Assembly (NCBI GenBank): GCA_905215695.1
Contig: CAJMQN010000004.1
Location: forward strand, 110,965 to 174,964
Direction of reading: 5' to 3'
Origin: an uncultured bacterium
Lineage (GTDB): Bacteria > Bacillota > Clostridia > Christensenellales > HGM11417
Length of the DNA: 64,000 bases
Shown here: piece after piece, positions 51,551-60,749 of the stretch
Layout: every line of letters starts with the position of its first letter
Position numbering within the stretch: the stretch's first letter is position 1
Translations under genes and position numbers: made by a program
The notes under the pieces: generated by a model
The model's database searches: none
What the model saw: only the letters and a program-made list of their open reading frames with translations
Told to the model about the DNA's origin: nothing

Positions 51551-53953
51551 TTACGCGCGTTGCTTTTTGCGCAGCAGCAGTGCCGCCGCACCGAGCAATA
51601 CGATCGCGCCGCCGAGCATGCCGCCGCCGAGCATGCCGCCGCCGACCGCCGAGCCGCAACCGCCCTTGCCTTTGCCGCCTTCCTTGGTGTACACCGCTTT
51701 TACGGTCATGTCGCCCGTCACCGTCGTTTCGGCGGTAAACTCATCCTCGCCCACCATCCACTTGACGGTGTAGCCGTCCTTTGCGGGCGCTTCGGGGATC
51801 GTTACCGTCGCGCCGTACACAGCCGAAGCCGTGGAAAGCGTGGCGTCGTCCTCGCCCACGAACGTAACGGTGTATTGTATGGCGGTGTACATAGCGGTAA
51901 ACGTCTTGTTGCCGCCCTTTGCGGGATCGAAGTCGTCCCAACCTTGCCATCCGTTTGCCGTGTAATGCTCTCTTGCGGGTACGGCGGGCGCGGTGATATC
52001 TTTCTTGTCCGTCTCTACCGTATACGTAGCCGTGCCGCCCGAAACCGCGCCGCTCTCGCCGTTAAACGTGAGCGTGTATTGCGTGGGCGTGTACGAAACG
52101 GTAAACGTCTTGTCGCCGCCCTCCGCGGTATCGAACGCGTCCCAACCCGTCCACACGCCCGTGTAGTGCTGTTTGGCGGGCACGGACGGCAAATTGATGA
52201 GATTCTTGTTCGTTTCTACGGTGTACGTAACGGGTTCGCCCACCGTGCCGCCCTTCTCGTCTTGGAAGGTGATCGTGTATTCGTTCAAGTCGTAAACGGG
52301 AACGATCGTTTGGTTGCCGCCCTTAGCTAAATCAAGCGTGCCCCAACGCCCGTTGGAGCGGTGCGGCGCTGCAGGCACGTCGGGAAGTTGGATCGTGCTC
52401 GCGTCCGTTTCCACATTGTATTGCGCTTCGCCCAACTTTTGACCGTCGAGGTCGTTGAACGTAAGCGTGTAGTCTATGGGCGTGTATGCCGTCTTGACGA
52501 TCTTGTCGGTGTCGTAGTTGCACACGGTTTCCGCCGTAATGGGCGTGCCGTCGATCGTCCAAACGTCACTCTTCGTATAGTGTTCTCTTTCGGGAATTTC
52601 GGGCAACGTGCCGATAGCGGAGCCTACGCCCAAAGTTCGGGTGCCGCTGTATTCCGTAAGTGTAACGTCCGAAAGCCAAACAACGCCCTTGTATCGATTT
52701 TGACCGTCGTTGGGAAGATTTATCTGCAACTGTAAGGAGCCTTTTGCTTTTCCTATAATTTCATGCTCACTTAATTTTTCCGTTGTATTATTGGATGCAA
52801 AGTGCCAATCCGTGCTATAATTCGAATCTCTCAATAGAGTCCTTGCATTTCCCGTATTCAGAGCGTGTATTTCAATGGGAAAATTTGTTTGCCCCACCGT
52901 GTCGCTGTTTTCCATTTTCAGCTTGAAGGACAATTTATATGTTTTATCCGCTTCCAATATCCATTCGTTTTCCAAATGAATCAACGTGCCGACTCTCTCC
53001 GTGGACGTGATTTTTACGCCGTTTCTGCCACCCTCGGTATACGCTTCCACGCCCTCTTTTCCCGTCCATGCGCCGCCCGCGCCCGTATCGCGGTACGCAA
53101 CGGTATCCAATGCGGTTTGATATTTTTTCGTACTCGTCTCGAATTTAAGCGTTACCAATTTTGCATATTGCGCTTCGGCGATTTTGTCCTCGGTGTAATC
53201 GTATACGGTGTCCGCGGTAATAGGCGTACCGTCTATCGCCCATTCGCCCCTGTAGCCCGTTCTTGCGGGAACAGCGGGCAATTCACCGATTGCACTACCC
53301 TCGGTCACACTTAGCGTCGTACCGCCGTTTTCTACAAGCATTACGTCCGAAATATAGATAACGCCTTTGTATCGCCCGGTGGGGTCGGCAAGCCCTACTT
53401 GCAATTGCACGGCGCCGCTCGCCTTGCCCGTAATCGCATATTCACACAATTGTTCCGTTCCGAAATCGGATGCCAAGTGCCAATCCACATTATGAATAGT
53501 ATCTCTCAATAGCGACCCCGAATTTCCCGTCTGATTGGCGTTCATGGTAATCGGAAAGTTATTCTGCCCCACCGTGTCGCTGTTTTCCAATCTCAATTTC
53601 AGACGCAACGTATACGTTTTGTCCGCTTCCAACTTTATTTCATCTTCCGTGCGAATCAAGACGCCCTTGCTCGCCAATTCGGACGTAATTTTTACGCCGT
53701 TTCTGCCACCCTCGGTATACGGCTCCACGCCCTCTTTGCCGTTCCATGCGCCGTTCGCGCCCGTATTGCGGAACGTTACGGTGTCCAACGCTTTTTGGTA
53801 AATTTGCACTTTATTATTTACCGTAAGCGTATGCGTATCTCCCGTTGTGGCGTTTGCCGTCCCTACGCCCGTCAGCATAAGCGTCAACACCCCCGCAAAC
53901 AGTATAGACAACAGGAGCAAACCTATCGTCTTGTTTTTACCCTTTACCATCAT
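51551..53953 (-). CDS. Repeat-rich surface protein with Cys-Gly-Ser C-terminal anchor
   Basis: 800 aa. Signal peptide (residues 1-36, ending TANA), then two tandem copies of a ~210-residue module (ALDTVTFRNTGANGAW.. and ALDTVAYRDTGAGGAW..), each ending in a short beta-repeat, then four to five InlB/Listeria-Bacteroides type repeats (YTLTFNG..., HYTANGWQGWDDFDPAKGG). The tail GGKGKGGCGSAVGGG, a hydrophobic run and RKKQRA looks like a sorting signal built on GCGS rather than LPXTG. The modules resemble carbohydrate-binding jelly rolls. Probably displays glycan binding at the surface. Confidence 0.8.
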   Translation of the reverse strand: MMVKGKNKTIGLLLLSILFAGVLTLMLTGVGTANATTGDTHTLTVNNKVQIYQKALDTVTFRNTGANGAWNGKEGVEPYTEGGRNGVKITSELASKGVLIRTEDEIKLEADKTYTLRLKLRLENSDTVGQNNFPITMNANQTGNSGSLLRDTIHNVDWHLASDFGTEQLCEYAITGKASGAVQLQVGLADPTGRYKGVIYISDVMLVENGGTTLSVTEGSAIGELPAVPARTGYRGEWAIDGTPITADTVYDYTEDKIAEAQYAKLVTLKFETSTKKYQTALDTVAYRDTGAGGAWTGKEGVEAYTEGGRNGVKITSTERVGTLIHLENEWILEADKTYKLSFKLKMENSDTVGQTNFPIEIHALNTGNARTLLRDSNYSTDWHFASNNTTEKLSEHEIIGKAKGSLQLQINLPNDGQNRYKGVVWLSDVTLTEYSGTRTLGVGSAIGTLPEIPEREHYTKSDVWTIDGTPITAETVCNYDTDKIVKTAYTPIDYTLTFNDLDGQKLGEAQYNVETDASTIQLPDVPAAPHRSNGRWGTLDLAKGGNQTIVPVYDLNEYTITFQDEKGGTVGEPVTYTVETNKNLINLPSVPAKQHYTGVWTGWDAFDTAEGGDKTFTVSYTPTQYTLTFNGESGAVSGGTATYTVETDKKDITAPAVPAREHYTANGWQGWDDFDPAKGGNKTFTAMYTAIQYTVTFVGEDDATLSTASAVYGATVTIPEAPAKDGYTVKWMVGEDEFTAETTVTGDMTVKAVYTKEGGKGKGGCGSAVGGGMLGGGMLGGAIVLLGAAALLLRKKQRA

Positions 53954-54005
53954 TTTTTCCTCCTATTTTACTTTCTTTTTTATGTTCATAATAAAGAAGC
54001 CCTAT

Positions 54006-55694
54006 TTATGCGCCCGTCACTTCGGTGAGCGGACCGAATGCCATAAGGGGTGCGATATCGCCCCAACCGGAAAGGAATGCGTACCGCGTGTTGACCGCGC
54101 AATACAGCTCCTCGCTCGTAAGGTGCACGGTGTTCCAACCCGCTTTGAGTTTTATGCCCGTCTTGCCGCCGATCTGGAAGTTGGCGCTCGCCCTCTGGTC
54201 TTCGGCGATAAAGATCTTCCACTCGTATTCGGCGCCCGCTTTGGGTTCGTCGGGCAACATATACAGATACCACAGGCAAATGCTCCATTGCGCGCCCGGG
54301 TTATACACCACATACGGCGCATTGCCCTCGAGCGAGACAACGCCGCTGTGGCTGTTCGTGACGGTGAGCGAGCCGTATGCCTCGTGGATCGCGTTGGGGC
54401 GCGTGGGCAGCAATGTATCGGCGGTGGCGCCCAAGCCCATAAACGGAACGGAAACAAACGGGTCGGTGCTGTAGTTGCCCGCCGTCATGGCGCCTATGCC
54501 GTACGTGCCCGCCGCCGGGAAGGCAATGCGCGCGCCGTTCGCCACATCCAAGTTCGCCCAATCCAATTTGACGGAGTTCCACCCGCGATACAGCGTCACT
54601 TCTTTTCTGCCGATAGCCACCGTTTGGGGCGTAGCCGTGCCGTTGTACAGCCGCCACACCGCGTAGTCGTAATCGGTTTCGGGCAGCAGGTCGGCATAAC
54701 TCAGTTCCGCATTCGCCGCGGCGGTAAATTCCAAGCCCTTGACCGCCATCATGCCCGTATCCAATGTATTGCCTTTGGATACGTATTCCACGGTGCCGTT
54801 TGTCGCTTTCAGATTTTCGGGCGTCATGGGCGTGTCGGCAAACGTGGACGAGCAATCCACTTCGTCGAACGTCTTGGGGGTAAGCGAGCCGATGGCGAGT
54901 TCGCCGCCCGCGGGAAAATACCCCACGCCCGTAAACAGGTAGGGATCGCTCGCACTGCACAACTGATCCCACGAAAGGCGCACGGTATTCCAACCCTTTT
55001 GCAATTTGACACTCAATGCATTGCCGATACGGTTGAGCGTGACCGGAATGGACGAGTAAATTTCCCAATCGAATGCCACATATCGGTCGCTCAGGTCGAT
55101 ATCGGGCAACAGCAGATCGTACCATACGCACACGTACGTATAGGCGGCTACGCGCATGCACACGGCATATTGACTGCCGTCGGCGCGCTTCATTTGCTCT
55201 TTGTATCCGTCGGTGATGAGCAGCGACCCGCACACGTGCCCGTTTTGCGCATAGTCGGGCGCGCGGCAAAGTAGGTTGTCTGCCGTCATTTCCACGCCGA
55301 GAAAGGTCGCGGGCGTGCTCTCTTGCGGTTCGTCGGGGTTGTCGGGACCCGTGGAGCCGCCGCCCTCGCCCGCCGCCACGGTGACGGCGCAGGTGAGCGT
55401 CTTACCGTTCGCCGACACTTGCACGTTCGCTTTGCCCTGCTTGACCGCCCGCACGATGCCCGTGCTCGTGACCGAGCACACCGATTTGTCGGACGAAACG
55501 TACGTGTCGTACTGCTTGCCGTCGTCGGTGTACAGTCTGTATTCGTCGCCCGCGGTGAGCGACAATTCGGTCACGTTGAGGTGGATATCGAAATGATCAG
55601 ACCCCCCCCCGACTTTTTTGCCGCACGCTACGGTGCCAAAGCACAGCAAAGCAAGCAACGCCATGCAAACGATATGCGATACAATCTTTTTCAT
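54006..55694 (-). CDS. Lipoprotein with bacterial Ig-like domain and three jelly-roll-like repeats
   Basis: 562 aa. Lipobox TVAC (Cys24), a Big2-type domain (residues 36-108, VTELSLTAGDEYRL and VSANGKTLTCAVTV), a Gly/Pro linker, then three related ~140-residue units, each with a core of the form GWNTVRLSWDQL / GWNSVKLDWANL / GWNTVHLTSEEL. No catalytic motif is visible. Function unknown; glycan binding at the membrane surface is a guess from context. Confidence 0.75.
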   Translation of the reverse strand: MKKIVSHIVCMALLALLCFGTVACGKKVGGGSDHFDIHLNVTELSLTAGDEYRLYTDDGKQYDTYVSSDKSVCSVTSTGIVRAVKQGKANVQVSANGKTLTCAVTVAAGEGGGSTGPDNPDEPQESTPATFLGVEMTADNLLCRAPDYAQNGHVCGSLLITDGYKEQMKRADGSQYAVCMRVAAYTYVCVWYDLLLPDIDLSDRYVAFDWEIYSSIPVTLNRIGNALSVKLQKGWNTVRLSWDQLCSASDPYLFTGVGYFPAGGELAIGSLTPKTFDEVDCSSTFADTPMTPENLKATNGTVEYVSKGNTLDTGMMAVKGLEFTAAANAELSYADLLPETDYDYAVWRLYNGTATPQTVAIGRKEVTLYRGWNSVKLDWANLDVANGARIAFPAAGTYGIGAMTAGNYSTDPFVSVPFMGLGATADTLLPTRPNAIHEAYGSLTVTNSHSGVVSLEGNAPYVVYNPGAQWSICLWYLYMLPDEPKAGAEYEWKIFIAEDQRASANFQIGGKTGIKLKAGWNTVHLTSEELYCAVNTRYAFLSGWGDIAPLMAFGPLTEVTGA

Positions 55695-55709
55695 CTATTC
55701 CCCTCCCGC

Positions 55710-57638
55710 TTACAGCGCACTGTGCTCGCGCTGTTCTTCGTTGCCGAGTATCAAGTTGTCGGCGTAGTACGCGTCGGATATTTTCTTATACTCTTCTTCG
55801 GACATATAGTCGTTGTAAAAGCGCACGAAGTAGTTGGTGATAAACATTTCGTCGGCGCGCACGCGCAAGCGCATGGTTTCATATTCTTCCGCCGAGTAGC
55901 CCGCGTTTTGCAGCGCTTCGTACGCCTTTTGCACGATCTTTTCGTACGAGAGTAAGAGCGGGTACGACCAATTGTACGCCGCATGCGACGTCTTGGAGCC
56001 GTACAGCAAGCACCCGTCGTTGTTGTCGCGCAACTCGATCACGTTGAGGTTGGCGCGGATCGCTTCAAAGTATTCTTGCATGTACGGCGCGGCTTCGCGG
56101 TAGTACGCGTGAAAAAACTCGTTGTACAGCGTGTCGTAGTCGTATTGGGTGTTCCAGCAAAGTTTGTAGATAAGGTAGGTGCGGAACGCGTCAAACGGGT
56201 TCATGCCGTTGGCGCCGCGGTTGAAGTATATGCCCTTTACGCCCAACTCCTTGAACAGGCGGAAGTCGCCCGCCATGGAGCCGTAGTCATCCCATATAAA
56301 GAAGTAGTTGGTAAACTCGGTGCTGTACATCCAAATGATATACTCGTCGGTAAGCTCCGCCCAACCGTACAGCTTTTCCTGTATGCGCGCCTTGTCGTTT
56401 TCCACGCAATCGGGGTCGTCAAACACGTGCCCGTAGCACGCCGTTATGGGGCAGTATTGCACGCCCACGTGCGGCGAGCAGATCACGTTTTCGTTCACGG
56501 GGACGTACTTGCCCTGTTCCTCGTTCCACACGACGGGCGCTTCGTCGTACGCGTTGTACATAAGCCCGAGCAAGTGCCATTCCTTGTCCGTAATGCCCTT
56601 TGCCGCCAGCTTTTGCTCCACTTTTTCGGCAATGGTATTGAGCCAGATCACGTACGCGCCGCCCATGCCGCCGTTGTTGTTGGCGAGTGCCGTGCAGTCG
56701 AGGCAATCGCAACACGTCGTCGTATCGGCGTTGCCGAGCTGAAAGTATATCTGCGTGGTGGCGTATTCGATCCGATTTGCCACGTAGTCGGCGATCACGT
56801 CGTACGAGTCGGTGGCGGAATAGCAGATCTGCCCGTTGTTGTACCAATCGGGGTACTGTGCGGGCGGCGCCGCGTTCACGATAGAGTGCGCGATCAAATT
56901 GGTGTCCCAAAGGGGGCCCGTAAACGACCCCCAGCCCGCAAGACGGTCGTACGAACGAATGAGCGCCGCCCGTTCGCTGCCCTCGGCGGGCGCGGGTCCG
57001 GGCGCAATGCGCGGAATGTCGGGCGACTGCTTTACCGTGCCGAAATCGGGCACCGTCACCGTCTTGGCGTGGTCGTACACGAGCGCGTCGGCAGTGAGCG
57101 CGTCGAACGAAAGCGTATATGCCAAAAATTCCTGCGTGCCGTAAATGGCGCCGAGATCGTTTTCGCCGCCGATGAGCACCGAATTGCCTTGCAGCGACAG
57201 CACGAAGCCGTTGTCCGTCAGCGTTTCTTTCGCCGTAGCCGCAATGGGGCTTGTGCTAAGCACAGACGTGTCGCCTATGGAAATGACGTACGCGTCTTTA
57301 TCGAACGAAAGGTCGGTGTCGCGCACCGTAGACAGCGTTACGCCCGTCGCGTCTAAAGTGATCTCCGTCAAAAACTCCGCCGCATATTGCACCGCTTCGC
57401 TCGCGTTGGCGGGAATGACAATCTTGTAGGCGCTCTCGCCGTCCTTGGCATAGTACAGGTTGCCGCCCGCCTTTGCGTCCGTCGCCGCAGGATACACGGG
57501 ACGGATATAGTCGGGATACGTTTCGGTCACCGCACTGCTGCCGCCCGTCTTTTTGCTGCCGCAACCCTCCGCCGAAAGCGTCAGGCAAAGACTCATCAGC
57601 ACGGTAACTGCCATGCACAGTATTCTCTTTATCTTCAT
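55710..57638 (-). CDS. DUF4838-type lipoprotein
   Basis: 642 aa. Signal peptide with Cys26 as likely lipid site. The N-terminal part (GGENDLGAIYGTQEFLAYTL) resembles the alpha-glucuronidase N-domain fold; the larger part (QIYFQLGNADTTTCCDCLDC, YSTEFTNYFFIWDDYG, GIYFNRGANGMNPFDAFRTY) matches the DUF4838 group, which has a TIM-barrel-like fold and sits in many glycan loci. A glycosidase role is likely but unproven. Overlaps the preceding gene by four bases. Confidence 0.82.
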   Translation of the reverse strand: MKIKRILCMAVTVLMSLCLTLSAEGCGSKKTGGSSAVTETYPDYIRPVYPAATDAKAGGNLYYAKDGESAYKIVIPANASEAVQYAAEFLTEITLDATGVTLSTVRDTDLSFDKDAYVISIGDTSVLSTSPIAATAKETLTDNGFVLSLQGNSVLIGGENDLGAIYGTQEFLAYTLSFDALTADALVYDHAKTVTVPDFGTVKQSPDIPRIAPGPAPAEGSERAALIRSYDRLAGWGSFTGPLWDTNLIAHSIVNAAPPAQYPDWYNNGQICYSATDSYDVIADYVANRIEYATTQIYFQLGNADTTTCCDCLDCTALANNNGGMGGAYVIWLNTIAEKVEQKLAAKGITDKEWHLLGLMYNAYDEAPVVWNEEQGKYVPVNENVICSPHVGVQYCPITACYGHVFDDPDCVENDKARIQEKLYGWAELTDEYIIWMYSTEFTNYFFIWDDYGSMAGDFRLFKELGVKGIYFNRGANGMNPFDAFRTYLIYKLCWNTQYDYDTLYNEFFHAYYREAAPYMQEYFEAIRANLNVIELRDNNDGCLLYGSKTSHAAYNWSYPLLLSYEKIVQKAYEALQNAGYSAEEYETMRLRVRADEMFITNYFVRFYNDYMSEEEYKKISDAYYADNLILGNEEQREHSAL

Positions 57639-58861
57639 GCTTTCACCTCCACCGTGTAGGTCGCACGCGCAATATTATCGTACTCGTCTACCACATAATA
57701 GCAGACCGTGTACTTGCCCGCTTTCTTAAAGGTGTACGTTTCGCCGTCGTCCACCGCGTCGCGCCCGCCGTCGCCGTTTATGACGTACACGTACAGCGTG
57801 TATTCGTTATTGCACTGCACCGCGGCTTGCTGCACGGTGTAGAGTTTGCCCGCCGTGGCGGTGTCCTTTTCCTTTTTGAGCGTGATGACGGGCGATGCCG
57901 TATCGCGCACGTTGATAACGCACATTTGCGACGATTGGTTGCCGAGCGTATCGGTGACCGTATACGTCGCCGAATAGGTGCCCTTGCCGCTCAACGTGAC
58001 CTCGTGCTCGGTCGATCCGTCGCCCGAGTACAGCGTTTCGCTGTCGCTCGATACCGTTATGTTCACGCTCTTTACGTCGCTGAATGTGTCAAACGCCTCG
58101 ATCGCGGGCACACGGAACACGTCGCCCGCATTCAAGTACATGACGCTCGGGAAGCCGCCGCTCAAATATACGAGCGGTCCGCGGTTATCGCGCGTCACGT
58201 ACGAGTTGAGCGGCTGCGACGCCATATTGACGAGCCGCACCTCGCTCTCGCCCGTCACGCCCGACATATACATGGAAATTTCCACTTTGCAGGACGGAAA
58301 GCCCTCGAACGCTTCGCCGTTGTAATACTTGGTTATCTTGCCGAGCATGGTGCCGCTCTCGGTCGTGAACCGCTTTGCGTCCTTGTCGTACACAAAGCTC
58401 AAACTCTCTCTGCCCGCCGCAAATTCCACGGGAAGTTTGACTTCGCTGTCGCCCTGCTCGCCCTTGTCGTTTATGCGCACCGTCGTAACTTTAGGATTGC
58501 GCGTGCTCTTGTAGTACGTGATATTCACCTTTTTGGATGCGTCCGCGCTGTCCGTGAGCATAAACTGCACTTTGGCGTACTTCGTCTTGCCGTCCACGGT
58601 GTGAAACGTGGCGCGCGCAAAGCGGTCCGCAACGTCCTTATTGAACGTAACGGCGTTGTTTTCTTGCGAAAACGTGACGTGCATGCCCGATCCGTCCACC
58701 GCGAGCGCCGCGTTCGTCGTGTCGAAATAGCCCGCGACAAACGGCTCTTCGGCTTGCGCTTTTACGCGCGCCGACGTGCATACGGCAACGATCGCCACCG
58801 CCAAACACAGCGCCGAAAAGATGCAGAACAGCCTTTTTTGCAATGCATTGTTTTTTGTCAT
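57635..58861 (-). CDS. Secreted protein with Ig-like repeats
   Basis: 408 aa, signal peptide (residues 8-36, ending VKAQA). A lectin-like N-terminal half (FVAGYFDTTNAALAVDGSG.. ISMYMSGVTGESEVRL) is followed by two Ig/PKD-like domains ending ATYTVEVKA. No anchor is visible. Function unknown; coupled to the DUF4838 lipoprotein. Confidence 0.72.
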   Translation of the reverse strand: MTKNNALQKRLFCIFSALCLAVAIVAVCTSARVKAQAEEPFVAGYFDTTNAALAVDGSGMHVTFSQENNAVTFNKDVADRFARATFHTVDGKTKYAKVQFMLTDSADASKKVNITYYKSTRNPKVTTVRINDKGEQGDSEVKLPVEFAAGRESLSFVYDKDAKRFTTESGTMLGKITKYYNGEAFEGFPSCKVEISMYMSGVTGESEVRLVNMASQPLNSYVTRDNRGPLVYLSGGFPSVMYLNAGDVFRVPAIEAFDTFSDVKSVNITVSSDSETLYSGDGSTEHEVTLSGKGTYSATYTVTDTLGNQSSQMCVINVRDTASPVITLKKEKDTATAGKLYTVQQAAVQCNNEYTLYVYVINGDGGRDAVDDGETYTFKKAGKYTVCYYVVDEYDNIARATYTVEVKA

Positions 58862-58885
58862 CTCATTTCCTCCGGACAGATTTTA

Positions 58886-59821
58886 TCAGCCCTTTAAGCC
58901 GCCGACCGACACGTTTGCCATGATCTTGCTGCGAAACGCCACAAACAGCACGAGCGGCGGGACCGCCACCATGAGCGCCGCCGCCAGCGACACGCCCGTG
59001 TGCATACGGGGGTCGCGCGACGCCTGCCCGTTCATCAGCTCGTACAGCCCTTGCGCCAACGTGGGGTAGCTCGGCAAGTACATCATGGGCACCGAATAGT
59101 CGTTCCAATATTGAATGAAGAACAGTATGAACACCGCCACCGCCGTATTCATCACCATGGGAAAATTGACCTTGAAAAAGATGGTCCAATGCCCCGCCCC
59201 GTCGATCTCCGCCGCCTCTCGAAAGCCCGCCGGCACTTTGAGGAAGATCGCGTAAAACACCAAAAAGTAGGTGGAGATAAAGGACAGCTTGAACGCGGGC
59301 ATGAGTAGCAAGCTGTTATATAGGTGCAGTTGGCTCACCAATTTCATTTGCGCGGGCGCGGTGCCGATGAGCGGTATGGATATGGCAAATACCGTCCCCA
59401 CGTAAATGATCTTAGAAAACAGCTTGTTGTGAAAGCGGGCGCAGCAGTACGCCACGAGCATGGTGGAAAAGGTGTTCAAAAGTGCGCTGCCGACCACCCA
59501 ATACAGGCTGTACAACAGCATTTTGTCGGCGTACACGTACCCCTCGGACTGCCCGCGGTTGAGCGGCACGCGCATGCCCTTGAACGCCGTAATGTAGTTT
59601 TTGAAGTGAAAGCCGCCCAATTCCTTGGCGGGCAACAGTTTGTCGGGGTACAAAATAAAGTCCAGATCGCTCTTGAACGAGGCGACAAATCCCCACCCCA
59701 ATAGAAAGAACAGAAACAGCGTGTAGGCAATAAGCACCACGAGCGCAATGGCGAGGAAAACGACGCTTGTGCTCTTTTTTCCGGATCTCGTCCGTTTTTT
59801 TGTTTGCAATGCGTTTTCCAT
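58886..59821 (-). CDS. Carbohydrate ABC transporter permease (MalG type)
   Basis: 311 aa, six membrane segments; the EAA loop EAAEIDGAGHWTIFFKVNFP contacts the ATPase, and the C-terminus ends in KIMANVSVGGLKG as in many sugar permeases. Starts one base after the partner permease; ATG 59821 gives the usual N-terminus. No ATPase gene is in the island, so a shared MsmK-like ATPase elsewhere is needed. Confidence 0.93.
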   Translation of the reverse strand: MENALQTKKRTRSGKKSTSVVFLAIALVVLIAYTLFLFFLLGWGFVASFKSDLDFILYPDKLLPAKELGGFHFKNYITAFKGMRVPLNRGQSEGYVYADKMLLYSLYWVVGSALLNTFSTMLVAYCCARFHNKLFSKIIYVGTVFAISIPLIGTAPAQMKLVSQLHLYNSLLLMPAFKLSFISTYFLVFYAIFLKVPAGFREAAEIDGAGHWTIFFKVNFPMVMNTAVAVFILFFIQYWNDYSVPMMYLPSYPTLAQGLYELMNGQASRDPRMHTGVSLAAALMVAVPPLVLFVAFRSKIMANVSVGGLKG

Positions 59822-59822
59822 A

Positions 59823-60743
59823 TCAATCCTCGCTCGGTCCGAACTTTTCCATGAGCCGTCTGCCGCCCACACTCACGCAGACAACGACGATCGACAGGAT
59901 AATGCCCATTGCCGATATGATGGGAAAGCCTTGGTAATAGGCGTTGCCGTATTGGTTGATGACCATTACGTACACGTGCGCCGCAAACGTTTCCACTTTG
60001 GGTTGGTCGACCGCCGCTCCGAAAAAGGAAATGACCAAACCTTGGTTGGTAAACAGCGACGCTAAGCCGATGACGAACAGCGAAATGATCGTCGGCCAAA
60101 TGTACGGGAACACGATGTGCCAAAACTGTTGCCAAGTGTTTACGCCGTCCAGCCGTCCGTACTCTTTTACCGATTCGTCCACGCCGCCCATGGCGCCAAG
60201 TTGCAACACGAGGTTGCTCCCGAAGCCGAGTATGGCGCCGAACAGCACGACGGCGATAAATCCGTTTTCTTCCACGTTGAACAGCGTGACGATCTTATCG
60301 TTTTTGAGCGCGGTGGGCAAGTACCAGGTCACGCACTCCTTTGCTATCAACACGAACACCACGGAAGCGATGACCGAGGGCAAAAACAGCACGGACGAGA
60401 AGAATTTGAAGCCCCAGACCTTTTTCCATATGCAAAACGCGAAAAACGTAGCGACGACTTGCGCGGCGACCTGCGTGACGGCGTACATGACGAAGCTGTT
60501 GCCGAACAGCACGCGATACGTCTTGTCGCGGAACATGAGCGTAAACGCCTGCTTGAATGTGCCCAAGCCGTTCCACACATATTGCCCGTTGTCATTTACG
60601 CGTTGGAACGCCATGATGATGGAGTTCGCGTTGACTACCACGTAGAAGATCGCGAACTGCAACAGCGGAATCGTGAGAGCGGTCACCAAAAAGATAATGT
60701 CACTCCTTTTCAGCCGCTCTTTTTTTACCTTTACGAGCTTCAT
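59823..60743 (-). CDS. Carbohydrate ABC transporter permease (MalF type)
   Basis: 306 aa, six membrane segments, EAA-like loop ESVKEYGRLDGVNTWQQFWHI with the consensus G in place. Partner of the MalG-type permease. Follows the binding protein by six bases. Confidence 0.92.
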   Translation of the reverse strand: MKLVKVKKERLKRSDIIFLVTALTIPLLQFAIFYVVVNANSIIMAFQRVNDNGQYVWNGLGTFKQAFTLMFRDKTYRVLFGNSFVMYAVTQVAAQVVATFFAFCIWKKVWGFKFFSSVLFLPSVIASVVFVLIAKECVTWYLPTALKNDKIVTLFNVEENGFIAVVLFGAILGFGSNLVLQLGAMGGVDESVKEYGRLDGVNTWQQFWHIVFPYIWPTIISLFVIGLASLFTNQGLVISFFGAAVDQPKVETFAAHVYVMVINQYGNAYYQGFPIISAMGIILSIVVVCVSVGGRRLMEKFGPSED

Positions 60744-60749
60744 ATGCCG

